Shown here: positions 18,698 through 26,752 of the stretch, piece after piece | Layout of the letters: each line of letters starts with the position of its first letter | Numbering within the stretch: position 1 is the stretch's first letter | Origin: Paenibacillus oenotherae | GTDB lineage: Bacteria > Bacillota > Bacilli > Paenibacillales > Paenibacillaceae | Direction: 5' to 3' | Assembly (NCBI RefSeq): GCF_019443105.1 | Contig: NZ_JAHZIJ010000006.1 | Span: 211,329 to 275,328 of the forward strand | DNA: 64,000 nucleotides | Translations under genes and position numbers: made by a program | Notes under the pieces: generated by a model | The model's input: only the letters and a program-made list of their open reading frames with translations | Told to the model about the DNA's origin: nothing | Database searches by the model: none

Positions 18698-19462
18698 CTA
18701 TCGGATGAGATTGAGCGCTGTATTGATCTTATCCAGATAGGCAGGATCATTGCCTGAGCACATCAGTTTAACCTGTCCGCTGCCGTCACCGTCCGCGATG
18801 CCGATCCGATACAGCATGGCCTGCAATCTTCGCACGGTCCCCATGTTCCCGTCAATAATTCCGATATGCGGCGGCAGAACCTCACGAAGAATATCTCTGT
18901 AGAAGGAATAATGGGTACAGCCCAGCACGACCATCCCATACCGGCTGAGGTCATAAGCAGAGAGCTTCTCGCGGAAGTAATCACTCATAATTTCTCTATC
19001 GAACTGAAGCGACTCACAATAATTGACCAGCTCCGGCAAGGGCAGTGAATCTACGATATTGAGGTCATCCACCCGTGATACGAGCGCATAATACTTGGGC
19101 TGCTTCAGCGTTAGAGGCGTTGCAAAAACGAGCACTCTCAGCCCTGTCTCCCGATTCATCTCCACAGCAGGCTTAACAGCAGGCTCCATGCCGATAACCG
19201 GAATGGAATAACGTTCTCTCAATTCTGCTACAGCGATGCTGGTTGCCGTATTGCAGGCAATGACCAGCGCATCGATACCCTCCTGTATGATCAAGTCTGT
19301 CGTCTCGATAATATAGGTTTTTACTTCATCCTTTGATTTGGTTCCATAAGGAACGTTAAGCCTGTCTGCGATATAGACAAAATCTTGTGTAGGCAGCTTG
19401 CGGATCGAGTCTGCCATCACCGTAAGACCGCCAATTCCAGAGTCAAAAAAACCAATAGCCAT
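18698..19462 (-). CDS. murI: Glutamate racemase
   Basis: 254 residues, a normal size for MurI/RacE, which converts L- to D-glutamate for peptidoglycan. The N-terminus FFDSGIGGLTV carries the catalytic Asp-Ser, and the two catalytic cysteines are C70 in VIACNTAT and C182 in VLGCTHYSFYRD. NVPYG, which helps bind substrate, is also present. The ribosome binding site before the ATG is weak (AGGA). The gene has no partner nearby. It may be a second, auxiliary racemase like B. subtilis YrpC, since the main RacE usually sits in another context. Confidence 0.9.
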   Translation of the reverse strand: MAIGFFDSGIGGLTVMADSIRKLPTQDFVYIADRLNVPYGTKSKDEVKTYIIETTDLIIQEGIDALVIACNTATSIAVAELRERYSIPVIGMEPAVKPAVEMNRETGLRVLVFATPLTLKQPKYYALVSRVDDLNIVDSLPLPELVNYCESLQFDREIMSDYFREKLSAYDLSRYGMVVLGCTHYSFYRDILREVLPPHIGIIDGNMGTVRRLQAMLYRIGIADGDGSGQVKLMCSGNDPAYLDKINTALNLIR

Positions 19463-19556
19463 GTGTGATCGATTCCTATCCTATTAATCTATAGCTATTA
19501 CAGAATAACGCGATATGAACCCGATGCGCAAGGCTAGACTCTTCCATTCTCTCCTC

Positions 19557-20087
19557 TCATCCGTTAGTGCGATAGGTGAGCAATACGATTTGACCGATTT
19601 TCTCCATATTCTGCAGCTCCCAGACACTTGGCGCCGTTCCGCCTAGGAACAGTGGAATGCCTCCGCCCAGCACTTTAGGAATGATAGCGATTTGCAGCTC
19701 ATCGACCAGATGGTGGGCCAGAAATGCCTGCACGAGCTGCCCCCCTCCTACTAGCCATATGTCGCCTTTGGCTTCAGCCTTTAATCGCGGGATAAACGAT
19801 TGCACCGGCTCGTCAACGAATATGACATGCGGTGCAGCTGCCGGCTCTGATCTGGTGAATACATAACAGGGCTTATCCGAATACGGAAATTCTTCCTCCA
19901 ACTTCAGTACCACATCGTAGGTGAGCTTTCCCATGACCACTGCTTCAACCCTGCTGTAAAATTTGGAATACCCATTATCTCCCCCATCGCCCTGGACATC
20001 AAACAGCCAGTCAACCGAACCATCGCTTCGCGCAATATACCCATCCAGACTCATTGCAATGTACAACACAACTTTGTTTACCGACAT
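19557..20087 (-). CDS. Dihydrofolate reductase-like (RibD C-terminal domain) protein
   Basis: 176 residues, single RibD_C domain. It begins VVLYIAMSLDGYIAR, with the typical SLDGYIA motif, contains VVMGKLTYDVV, and later DIWLVGGGQLVQAFL, the glycine-rich NADPH-binding strand. It belongs to the YyaP/YwjB group of small reductases of unknown substrate. A WYL-domain regulator is encoded divergently 75 bp away and may control it. Confidence 0.85.
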   Translation of the reverse strand: MSVNKVVLYIAMSLDGYIARSDGSVDWLFDVQGDGGDNGYSKFYSRVEAVVMGKLTYDVVLKLEEEFPYSDKPCYVFTRSEPAAAPHVIFVDEPVQSFIPRLKAEAKGDIWLVGGGQLVQAFLAHHLVDELQIAIIPKVLGGGIPLFLGGTAPSVWELQNMEKIGQIVLLTYRTNG

Positions 20088-20162
20088 TTATCATCTCGCA
20101 CCCTTCTGATATTCATGCTAAAGTATAACTACGACAAAAAGTGACGTAATCAGGAGATGAAT

Positions 20163-21089
20163 ATGAACGACCGAAGAATCGCGATTATGGGAATTATTGA
20201 TGCCAGAAAAAAATTTACCGCCCGCGAGCTGGCTGAACGCTTTGAAGTATCCGTCCGCACCATTCAGCGCGATCTCGATTATTTGCAGGGGATCGGTGTC
20301 CCGCTCTATACGGAGGTAGGCCCGCACGGAGGCTACCGTGTGCTGCCCAACCGCATATTGCCGCCTCTACAATTGACGCGTTCGGAGGCAATCGGCCTCT
20401 TTTTAATGCTGCAGGTGCTCGAGAAGGTACAGGACTTTCCCTTTCAGTCGATTCGCGCTTATTTGGCTGAGCAATATTATGCGGAGCTGCCGCCGGATGT
20501 TCAAGAGGCGATCGACGGGATGAAGAAGCATATCCTGTTCTATCATCAGCAGCCCCAGCAGCCCTCGCCATTCACAATGAAGCTGCTGGAGGCGGCAATG
20601 GAGCAGAAGGAGATCCGGTTTCTGTATCAGTCCGCCGAAGGCGCCAAGCAATCGACAGCCTATCCGCTTGGTATTTACTACGACAACGGCTTCTGGTACA
20701 TGCCTGCAAGAAGGAGCCACCGTGTGCTCCTCTACCGGGTGGATCGTATTGCACAATTGGAAGTGCTGGATAACAGCGACGGCTCCCTGCCGACTCTGAC
20801 CGAATGGATGGCAGCCCCTGATGAGCGGGATAGCGTTGAGGTTGTCCTTCATTTTACAGATATGGGAGCCCGCCTTGCGGGGAATGAAAGCCTCTTTCGC
20901 TCCATGAAGGACAACCAATGGCACGGCCAGGTGCCCCCGGAAGAGCTCGCATTCCTGTCGCGAAAGCTGCTTATGTACGGACCCGAGGTCAAAGTAGCAA
21001 CACCTGTGCAACTGCAAGAGGCTGTCGTAGAACTGCTGGAGCGCAGCCTGAAGCAGTACCGGCCAAAATCAGAGGTTGACGGCTCATAA
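20163..21089 (+). CDS. WYL-domain transcriptional regulator (YafY type)
   Basis: About 308 residues from ATG 20163, which is 6 bases after CAGGAG; an ATG two codons earlier is too close to that site. The N-terminal HTH_11 (RKKFTARELAERFEVSVRTIQRDL, about residues 14-37) is followed by a WYL domain (about 135-225; IYYDNGFWYMPARRSHRVLLYRVDRI) and a WCX-type C-terminal extension. Members respond to nucleic-acid or small ligands. It is probably the regulator of the divergent reductase gene. Confidence 0.87.
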   Translation: MNDRRIAIMGIIDARKKFTARELAERFEVSVRTIQRDLDYLQGIGVPLYTEVGPHGGYRVLPNRILPPLQLTRSEAIGLFLMLQVLEKVQDFPFQSIRAYLAEQYYAELPPDVQEAIDGMKKHILFYHQQPQQPSPFTMKLLEAAMEQKEIRFLYQSAEGAKQSTAYPLGIYYDNGFWYMPARRSHRVLLYRVDRIAQLEVLDNSDGSLPTLTEWMAAPDERDSVEVVLHFTDMGARLAGNESLFRSMKDNQWHGQVPPEELAFLSRKLLMYGPEVKVATPVQLQEAVVELLERSLKQYRPKSEVDGS

Positions 21090-21120
21090 AGCCGCTGCGG
21101 GTTCGGTGGGTTCTTGCTAC

Positions 21121-21228
21121 CGCTGTTAAAGCCCGATTTCTTAATTGGCAGATGATCATAGGTTGAAATCGGGCTTTAAAGGCGAACACTATCGTTTCTC
21201 CAGAATCCCTCCGACCCTCCGCTCTGTT
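21121..21228 (+). repeat. Structured repeat element, copy A
   Basis: Layout: CGCTGTT, a 13-bp stem arm (21128-21140), a 24-base loop, the perfect complementary arm (21165-21177), then AAAGGCGAAC, CTA, CG, TTCT, CAGAATC, and finally CTCCGCTCTGTT. The same layout with a different stem occurs at 44632-44739. Six of thirteen stem positions differ and every change is compensated. It lies just after the WYL regulator gene; no T-run follows the hairpin, so it is not a standard terminator. Confidence 0.75.
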
Positions 21229-21254
21229 CGCACGTATGTCAAGATTTATTTTGT

Positions 21255-21276
21255 TTACATAAATATTATTATGTAA
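21255..21276. repeat. Perfect AT-rich dyad TTACATAA-N6-TTATGTAA
   Basis: An 8-bp perfect inverted repeat with a 6-bp spacer in an AT-rich stretch between the two copies of the structured element. No gene starts nearby on either strand, so a simple operator role is not obvious. Confidence 0.5.
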
Positions 21277-21311
21277 CTTAAATGCGAGAAAAAAAACAAC
21301 AAGGCAAATCT

Positions 21312-21340
21312 GGGGAATGATTCTGGAGAAGCGTCAGCGA
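21312..21340 (-). repeat. Partial structured repeat element, inverted copy
   Basis: On the minus strand this matches the 3' conserved part of the element at 44632 (CGCT, ACGCTTCT, CAGAATCATTCCCC). Together with copy A at 21121 it gives an inverted pair about 120 bp apart. Confidence 0.65.
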
Positions 21341-21377
21341 TCATATGAACATTCCCCCGGCGCAGCAGCTTGGTTGT

Positions 21378-21842
21378 TCATTCCAAACGCCTGTGCCAGG
21401 CAACGGCAGGTCGTGAAGCAGGATATCCATGCTGTACCCGATATTGCTGCCTCTCCGCCGTGAAATCATGCCATGCCCTGCTGCTGCCCGGGTTATTGGC
21501 ATGGTGTACAAGGCAGCGGAAGGCATCCTCAAGACAAGGATCCTCCCAATATCCCGATGCTTGCTCCCATTGGTCGATGAGTCCCGCACCATCCCTGTTC
21601 TTTAATGACTCAAGCGAGCAATAGCCGAGATCAACCAGCCGCTGAGCCACTTTGGGGCCGATGGAGGGAATGGATTGGAACTGAGCCAGCCCCCGAATGG
21701 CCCCGGCCCGCTGTTCAGTTGTTTGAAGAATGAGGGCAAGCTGCGAGACCTCCATGTCGGCAATTTCGTTCAGCTTTATTTTTAATGCCCTTAAATTTGC
21801 TTTTTCCTGGGATGATAGAGGAAGTTTTGGTGCAGCAGCCAT
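21378..21842 (-). CDS. Helix-hairpin-helix protein of the Cdd1/pathogenicity-locus family
   Basis: 154 residues. A helix-hairpin-helix with SIPSIGPKVAQRLVDLGYCS (about 57-76) is followed by SLESLKNRDGAGLIDQWEQA and DAFRCLVHHANN. This matches the Cdd1 (pathogenicity locus) domain, a small protein of unknown function that probably binds nucleic acid. The gene is followed on the minus strand by the repeat elements and preceded by a GNAT acetyltransferase gene with 25 bp between them, so the two may be co-transcribed. Confidence 0.75.
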   Translation of the reverse strand: MAAAPKLPLSSQEKANLRALKIKLNEIADMEVSQLALILQTTEQRAGAIRGLAQFQSIPSIGPKVAQRLVDLGYCSLESLKNRDGAGLIDQWEQASGYWEDPCLEDAFRCLVHHANNPGSSRAWHDFTAERQQYRVQHGYPASRPAVAWHRRLE

Positions 21843-21867
21843 CCGGTCATCACCGCTTTCTTATCGA

Positions 21868-22329
21868 TTATAGGATTGCTTCTGCTTCATCACTTAGAAT
21901 CATATCCACGTGTGGAATGTTGTCCTCCAGGTACGATTCTGTTACCGCGCGAAAGCCGAATGAACCGTAAAACTGCTGCAGATGGCTTTGGGCTTGTATT
22001 TTTATCGCCGTTTCCTGCAGCTCATGCCGCACAAAGTCGATCCCCCTCTGCAGCAGCTCCCTGGCTATGCCTTGACCTCTGTAAGCCTGGCTCACAATAA
22101 CCCGCCCAAGCGATGCCTCTTGATAGGCTATGCCCGCAGGGACGATTCGCAGGTACGCGGCAATCTGGCCGTTATCCTCCTTGTACAGATGATAACAAGC
22201 AGGATCCTTCCCATCGACCTCCAAGTAGGGGCAATTTTGCTCCACTACAAAAATCAGCGTCCTTTCCTTCAAAATCGCGTAAAGCTCTATATTGGTCAGC
22301 TCTTCAAACTTTTTTATTTGCCAGCTCAT
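21868..22329 (-). CDS. GNAT N-acetyltransferase, ElaA-like
   Basis: 153 residues from ATG 22329, chosen because AAGGAG is 6 bases upstream; an ATG 15 bases earlier overlaps that site. The order LYAILKERTLIFVVEQNCPY, GRVIVSQAYRGQGIARELL (acetyl-CoA-binding Q/RxxGxG/A) and QAQSHLQQFYGSFGFRAV is diagnostic of the ElaA branch of GNAT enzymes. Substrate unknown. It precedes the HhH gene on the same strand. Confidence 0.88.
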   Translation of the reverse strand: MSWQIKKFEELTNIELYAILKERTLIFVVEQNCPYLEVDGKDPACYHLYKEDNGQIAAYLRIVPAGIAYQEASLGRVIVSQAYRGQGIARELLQRGIDFVRHELQETAIKIQAQSHLQQFYGSFGFRAVTESYLEDNIPHVDMILSDEAEAIL

Positions 22330-22496
22330 AGCGGACTCCTTCATATGGTTTGCTGTTTATAGGGACTATTCTACGCCATATCGGGGCGGGCTGCCAATTT
22401 CGGCGACTTATTGGCTGCCCCTTTTAACGGTTGTATTTCATCAGGGTTGATTGTAAAATAACGCTAAATAAATCTTATTGCCGACCGGACATGCCA

Positions 22497-22552
22497 GAGG
22501 CTCCCGTTGTATTCGCATTGTCATCCTTCATGCGATTGCGGGAGCCTTTTAT
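22497..22552 (+). terminator. Terminator-like hairpin in the HAD leader
   Basis: GGCTCCCG (about 22498) pairs with CGGGAGCC (about 22539), with further pairing between ATTCGCAT and ATGCGAT, and is followed by TTTT. It stands about 40 bp upstream of the HAD start with no plus-strand gene for over 1.3 kb before it, so it may act as an attenuator or end a short leader transcript. Confidence 0.5.
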
Positions 22553-22592
22553 ATGCTGCGGGTCAGCGGCACTTGAATGGAGTTGAAGCCGC

Positions 22593-23303
22593 TTGAATCT
22601 TAACGGCCTATCTTGGGTGTTCTTCGATGTGGGGGATACGCTTGTGGATGAGTCCCCTCCTATTGGAGACAGTATTGCGCAGTTCATTCGGGAGGCGGGC
22701 TTGTTAGGCTACTCCATTCTGGAAGAGCAGATCCATCAAGCCTTGTTCGACGCACATATCAGACACAACCCCTTCCCAATGCGCATTGTGATGGAGCGCT
22801 TCATCCCATCAGAGGCAGATCGCGCTGCGATTCGATCCGCTATGCAATATCGTAAGGAGCTGGAGATTCCCTTCCCGGAGGCCAAACCGCTGCTGCAAAG
22901 TCTCTCGGCACATTGCCGGATCGGCATTATTGCGAACCAGAGCAACGGCACAAGCGAGCGGCTGGAGCGTTACGGCCTCCTGCCCTATATTGAGGCTGTC
23001 TTCTCCTCTGCGGAAGAAGGACTGTCGAAGCCCGATATTCGCTTCTTTGAGCTTGCGCTGCGCAAGACGGCCTGCTTGCCTCAGCATGCACTCATGGTCG
23101 GAGACCGCATCGATAATGATATTATCCCAGCGAAGCGTCTCGGGATGCGCACAATCTGGATCCGACAAGGGTTCGCCCGCTATCAGCGAGCTGATCAGCC
23201 TTCAGAAGCTCCCGACTTGATTGTAGACAATTTGTCCCAATTGCAGGCTGCATTTGAAGACTCCCGTACGCTGTATCGAATGCCAAAGCAAGACAGTGTG
23301 TAA
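22593..23303 (+). CDS. HAD-superfamily phosphatase
   Basis: 236 residues with all HAD motifs: motif I FFDVGDTLVD (near residue 10; the nucleophile is the first Asp), motif II IIANQSNG, motif III with LSKPDIRFF, and motif IV VGDRIDNDIIPAKRLGM. The helical cap between motifs I and II places it in subfamily I (phosphoglycolate phosphatase or YjjG-like). Start is TTG, with GGAG 12 bases upstream, so translation may be weak. It follows a terminator-like hairpin. Convergent with the ferritin-like gene. Confidence 0.85.
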   Translation: MNLNGLSWVFFDVGDTLVDESPPIGDSIAQFIREAGLLGYSILEEQIHQALFDAHIRHNPFPMRIVMERFIPSEADRAAIRSAMQYRKELEIPFPEAKPLLQSLSAHCRIGIIANQSNGTSERLERYGLLPYIEAVFSSAEEGLSKPDIRFFELALRKTACLPQHALMVGDRIDNDIIPAKRLGMRTIWIRQGFARYQRADQPSEAPDLIVDNLSQLQAAFEDSRTLYRMPKQDSV

Positions 23304-23313
23304 TGGATATTAA

Positions 23314-23345
23314 GAAAGCCCGCACCATTCTTAGGTACGGGCTCT
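23314..23345. terminator. Bidirectional terminator between convergent genes
   Basis: AGCCCG and CGGGCT pair across a 14-base loop between the HAD gene and the convergent ferritin-like gene. Short A/T runs flank it. Confidence 0.5.
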
Positions 23346-23364
23346 CCCTCCTATAGTAGCTGTG

Positions 23365-24723
23365 TCATGCCCCCGCACTGTCGTATCCGCTTCTCATCTC
23401 CTGAACAAACTGGGGCCACCATTCTTCCTGCTTGGACAAGCCGGCATATTTTGCTTTTGCTTCATCCCATTTCTTCCATGCAAGCTTGGCCTCCTTCTGC
23501 ATTACCTCCATGCTTCCGAACTTGGGAACAAGCCAACGTCGGCCGATCTGCGCGTGCAGCACCTCATCCGCCCAATCATAGTCCTGCACCGTTGCTGCCA
23601 AGGGCATCCCCGATTGCTTCGAAATGAGCCATTCCCAGCGCTTGCCCGTTTCCTTATTCATAAGCCCCTGCTCAATCGCCCACAACAGCACATGGCTCTC
23701 AATCGGCTCCAAATCTACATTCAGCGACATGGAGGACTTCAGATCAACAGGGTAACGATAGAAAGGCACACCGCAGGAGTACAAACCTACCTCGCCCAGC
23801 ATCGCATGACGAGCCTCGTCCCATAATTGCCTGGACAGATCGCTGTAATATTCCCACGGCTGTCCCTTCGTCTTGAACAGAATCGGGGCCATCCACTCCG
23901 GAACATCCATCTCACGAAGCCGTTTATAATAGAGGGCAAAAACCCGCTCATCTGCAAGCAGCGCCTCATCCTGATAATACTCGTCGATAAGTGCCGAGTT
24001 GTTGTAGTGATCCTGGAAACGATCGTCCCGCCGGGGAGCTGCCGCCATTTCGTAAGGCTTGCCGTCATTTCGAGGCTGCGGCAGCTCCACATGATGAACA
24101 AGCTCGTTCCCGTGCATGCCTCCTGCGTGCTGCAGATAAGCGGACAAGTGCGCCGCCCAGACATCACTTTGCACTGCGTGCTCAGATGCTTGGGAGGTGA
24201 AGGCTTGCAGTGCCTGAAAGCCCCAATCCAGCATCTCTTCTTCCTCTCGCAGGATCTGTCTCAGCAGCCGCCAGGTAGGATGGTCAGCAAGCGGATTCGC
24301 CTCCTGCGCATAGAGCTTCATCGATTGGAGCAAAGCGGGACGAATGACGGCATAGATGCCGGTCAGCAGCTCGGTCGTATCGTTGGCGCGAATCGCCTCG
24401 TCCAGCCAGACCTTCAGCTGCTCATCAGGCACTCGGTCCAGGCCGAGCGGCGGTTCTCTCATCTCGGATACCCGTTTGCGCAGCGCCAGGCTGTGCTCCG
24501 CATCCAACCACATATGGTGACTGAGCGCGCATTTCACTTCCCATTCCGGCGTGGCAGGCAGATGTGCTGCAGCGATATCGACGAGATGGGCTTTGACATA
24601 GTTGTATCTTTTGAGCAGTTGTACCGTAAAATCAACTTGATAGCCCGGCTTGTCCGCGGTTTCATAAGAGCAGATTCCTGCGAGCGGCGGGATTCCCAAA
24701 TTATCCATCATCGTGTTCACCAT
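23365..24723 (-). CDS. Uncharacterised ferritin-like, putative di-metal protein
   Basis: 452 residues from ATG 24723, chosen because GGAGG lies 10 bases upstream; the frame extends 9 codons further. No family was recognised with certainty. It is almost all helical and contains repeated Glu/His pairs in helices: ALSHHMWLDAEHS (about 66-78), LREEEEMLDW (about 158-167), QLWDEARHAML (about 315) and WADEVLHAQIGRRWL (about 405). Such ExxH pairs occur in ferritin-like di-iron proteins. It lies 39 bp after a sugar isomerase gene on the same strand, and an AraC regulator is divergent from both. Confidence 0.6.
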   Translation of the reverse strand: MVNTMMDNLGIPPLAGICSYETADKPGYQVDFTVQLLKRYNYVKAHLVDIAAAHLPATPEWEVKCALSHHMWLDAEHSLALRKRVSEMREPPLGLDRVPDEQLKVWLDEAIRANDTTELLTGIYAVIRPALLQSMKLYAQEANPLADHPTWRLLRQILREEEEMLDWGFQALQAFTSQASEHAVQSDVWAAHLSAYLQHAGGMHGNELVHHVELPQPRNDGKPYEMAAAPRRDDRFQDHYNNSALIDEYYQDEALLADERVFALYYKRLREMDVPEWMAPILFKTKGQPWEYYSDLSRQLWDEARHAMLGEVGLYSCGVPFYRYPVDLKSSMSLNVDLEPIESHVLLWAIEQGLMNKETGKRWEWLISKQSGMPLAATVQDYDWADEVLHAQIGRRWLVPKFGSMEVMQKEAKLAWKKWDEAKAKYAGLSKQEEWWPQFVQEMRSGYDSAGA

Positions 24724-24762
24724 GATCGATACGCCTCCATATCTATCCATTTGTCATCATCG

Positions 24763-25662
24763 CTATATCATGTTCGTTGTCTTCCCGGCTGCGGCGGATA
24801 CCTCTGACCATACACGCTCTGCAAGTTTCTTCATCACAATCGACTGCTCCCATCGGTCAAAATGCTCCTCCCACGAATTTCCCGGCAAGTAATTCGGGGT
24901 AACCGCATAATGATGGCCAATCTCGCACACGAAGAGCAGCACATCTCCCGGCTCTGCCTCGTGAAGCCAATACAGGGCAGCCTGCTTCCACCAGCGTAGA
25001 AAATGCCCGACCATAGGATGCGTTCCCTCCGGACCCATATTGATCTGAATCTGCTGCGCATTGGTCACTCTGCCATGAATGCTGGATGTCCTTTGCAAGA
25101 GCTGGTCAAAGTAAGGCTCGGCTTACTCAAAATTGTACATTTCGCCTGCGAGCACGTAATGCGAGAAGTCAATCGTCAGCCGCATGCAGGCCAACTCCCG
25201 TACATATTCCACGGTTCGCAGCAGATCCTGTGTAAGCTGTCCCCGATGGGTCTCCATGAAGAACGGAACCTTGTAACGATCCGCTGTCTCCATGAGCGAA
25301 GCCAGGCGGGCTACAGCTTCCTGCCCGGTCGTATAAGCATCCGGCACTTGAGCATTTACATACAGCACCGGAAAGTCCCCGGCTCGATCCAGCAGCTGCG
25401 ACAGTTCCAGAGATGTTCCAGGAAACGACTCCAATCCAAAGCTGAGACCATACCGATCCAGCAGCCGCCTCCATTGCTTCTCCTCCGCCTGATCAGGCAA
25501 GGAACCGAATATGCCGGTAAAACCGGCCTCGGCAATTCGTTCAAGCTTCTCTTCCAGCGTCCATTCTCTACCCTCGCTGCCATAACATTTCAGCGCCCAC
25601 ATCGCTTGATGAATTTCCATCCTTGGCGCTCGGCCGCTTCCGTCATTCGCTCTCATGATCAT
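24763..25662 (-). pseudogene. Sugar phosphate isomerase/epimerase interrupted by in-frame TAA
   Basis: A single frame of 300 codons encodes a TIM-barrel sugar isomerase/epimerase (xylose isomerase-like fold): EEKLERIAEAGFTGIFGSLPD near the start, then VPFFMETHRGQLTQDL and LTIDFSHYVLAGEM (metal-ligand Glu, Asp and His), and EPGDVLLFVCEIGHHYA near the end. It is broken by one TAA at 25123-25125 (codon 180). The frame is otherwise continuous and protein-like on both sides, so this is a point nonsense mutation (or a sequence error), not a frameshift. It heads a probable operon with the ferritin-like gene; the AraC gene is divergent. Confidence 0.8.
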
Positions 25663-25785
25663 CGCCTGGCTGCTTCACCTGCTTTGTTTATTTATAGCTT
25701 AATCATACCGGCAGATACGACGGCCGTCATTGTCAAACCCGCCTGACTTTTTGTCAAAAACAACTGCGATTAACCGCATAAATAT

Positions 25786-25793
25786 GCTATAGT
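25786..25793 (+). promoter_or_regulatory. Extended -10 element upstream of AraC gene
   Basis: TGCTATAGT gives an extended -10 (TGnTATAGT) about 42 bp upstream of the AraC start. No good -35 box is present at 17 bp, which suits an extended -10 or an activator-dependent promoter. Confidence 0.35.
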
Positions 25794-25834
25794 CAGCAGA
25801 GAATATAACATGGGGAAAGGAGTTTATTATACTA

Positions 25835-26719
25835 ATGCTAACCGAATTGCTAAAGATGCGCCCGGTTGTTCCTTATGTAAGGGAGAGCGAATTTGCCCTC
25901 AGAAAACCGTGGCGATTTCCCGAGCGGCGATTGTTGGATTATTTGCTGGTGTACATTCAGGATGGAAGCTGCCTATTCTGGGTGGATCATCGGGAATACA
26001 GATTTCAAGCGGGGCAGTTCTGTCTGGTGCAGCCGGGGAGTCTGGTTGTGCTGGAAGGGCTGACGGATACGAATACACCGTTTATTCATTTTGATATTTT
26101 TTATAATACCGAGCGGGAAAGGAGCTTTCCCACCCGGGCAGGCCAGGTTGATTTGACAGCCTATCAGGAGCTGCTGCAGCCCAGGCTCGACGACGTTTAC
26201 GGTATTGAAGTTCCCGTGAATATCGAACCGCTGCAGCCCACAAAATTCAGAGAAACATTCCTGCAAATTATCGAGCTGTGCCTGCAGCAGGACCCTGTTC
26301 TCCAATTGAAGAATCAGGTTCTTGTTACAGAACTCATTGTCTCACTGCTGGAAACCTACTATGCACCGATACGCGGCACCCGTCAAACCGTGCAGACCTT
26401 TGACTGGATTACCTCATACTTCTCCCTGAATCTCAGCGAGCCGTTGACATTGCAGGATATGGCAGGACGCGCCAATCTGTCGGTATCGCGCTTCAGCGCA
26501 ACCTTCAAGAAGCGCTACGGCATGTCCCCACATCAGTATTTGCTTCATATGCGTGTCAACCATGCCATGGAGCTGCTGCGGAATACGGAGCTGAATCAGG
26601 AGGAAATCGCCTCCTATTGCGGTTTTGCAGACCTGCATCATTTCTCCAAAACCTTCAAGAAGAGAAGCGGATATTCTCCAGGCCAGTGGAAATCCTCCTC
26701 ATCCCGGCAGCTCACATGA
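25835..26719 (+). CDS. AraC-family regulator with N-terminal cupin
   Basis: 294 residues. Residues about 15-110 form an AraC-type cupin sugar-binding domain (WVDHREYRFQAGQFCLVQPGS), and residues about 190-287 carry two HTH motifs (LTLQDMAGRANLSVSRFSATF and IASYCGFADLHHFSKTFKKR). It is divergent from the isomerase/ferritin-like gene pair and is the likely activator of that pair, probably in response to a sugar. The start follows an AAAGGAG some 15 bases upstream. Confidence 0.9.
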   Translation: MLTELLKMRPVVPYVRESEFALRKPWRFPERRLLDYLLVYIQDGSCLFWVDHREYRFQAGQFCLVQPGSLVVLEGLTDTNTPFIHFDIFYNTERERSFPTRAGQVDLTAYQELLQPRLDDVYGIEVPVNIEPLQPTKFRETFLQIIELCLQQDPVLQLKNQVLVTELIVSLLETYYAPIRGTRQTVQTFDWITSYFSLNLSEPLTLQDMAGRANLSVSRFSATFKKRYGMSPHQYLLHMRVNHAMELLRNTELNQEEIASYCGFADLHHFSKTFKKRSGYSPGQWKSSSSRQLT

Positions 26720-26752
26720 GCATGTTGAGCATGTTATTGCACCAGCCGAAAT

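Noticed and set aside
23827-24807. 326-residue plus-strand frame opposite the ferritin-like gene
   Set aside because: No ribosome binding site; reads as low-complexity reverse complement of the helical protein.
25123-25125. Internal TAA as a recoded sense codon
   Set aside because: Selenocysteine uses TGA and pyrrolysine TAG, and there is no sign of a recoding element; a nonsense mutation or error is simpler.
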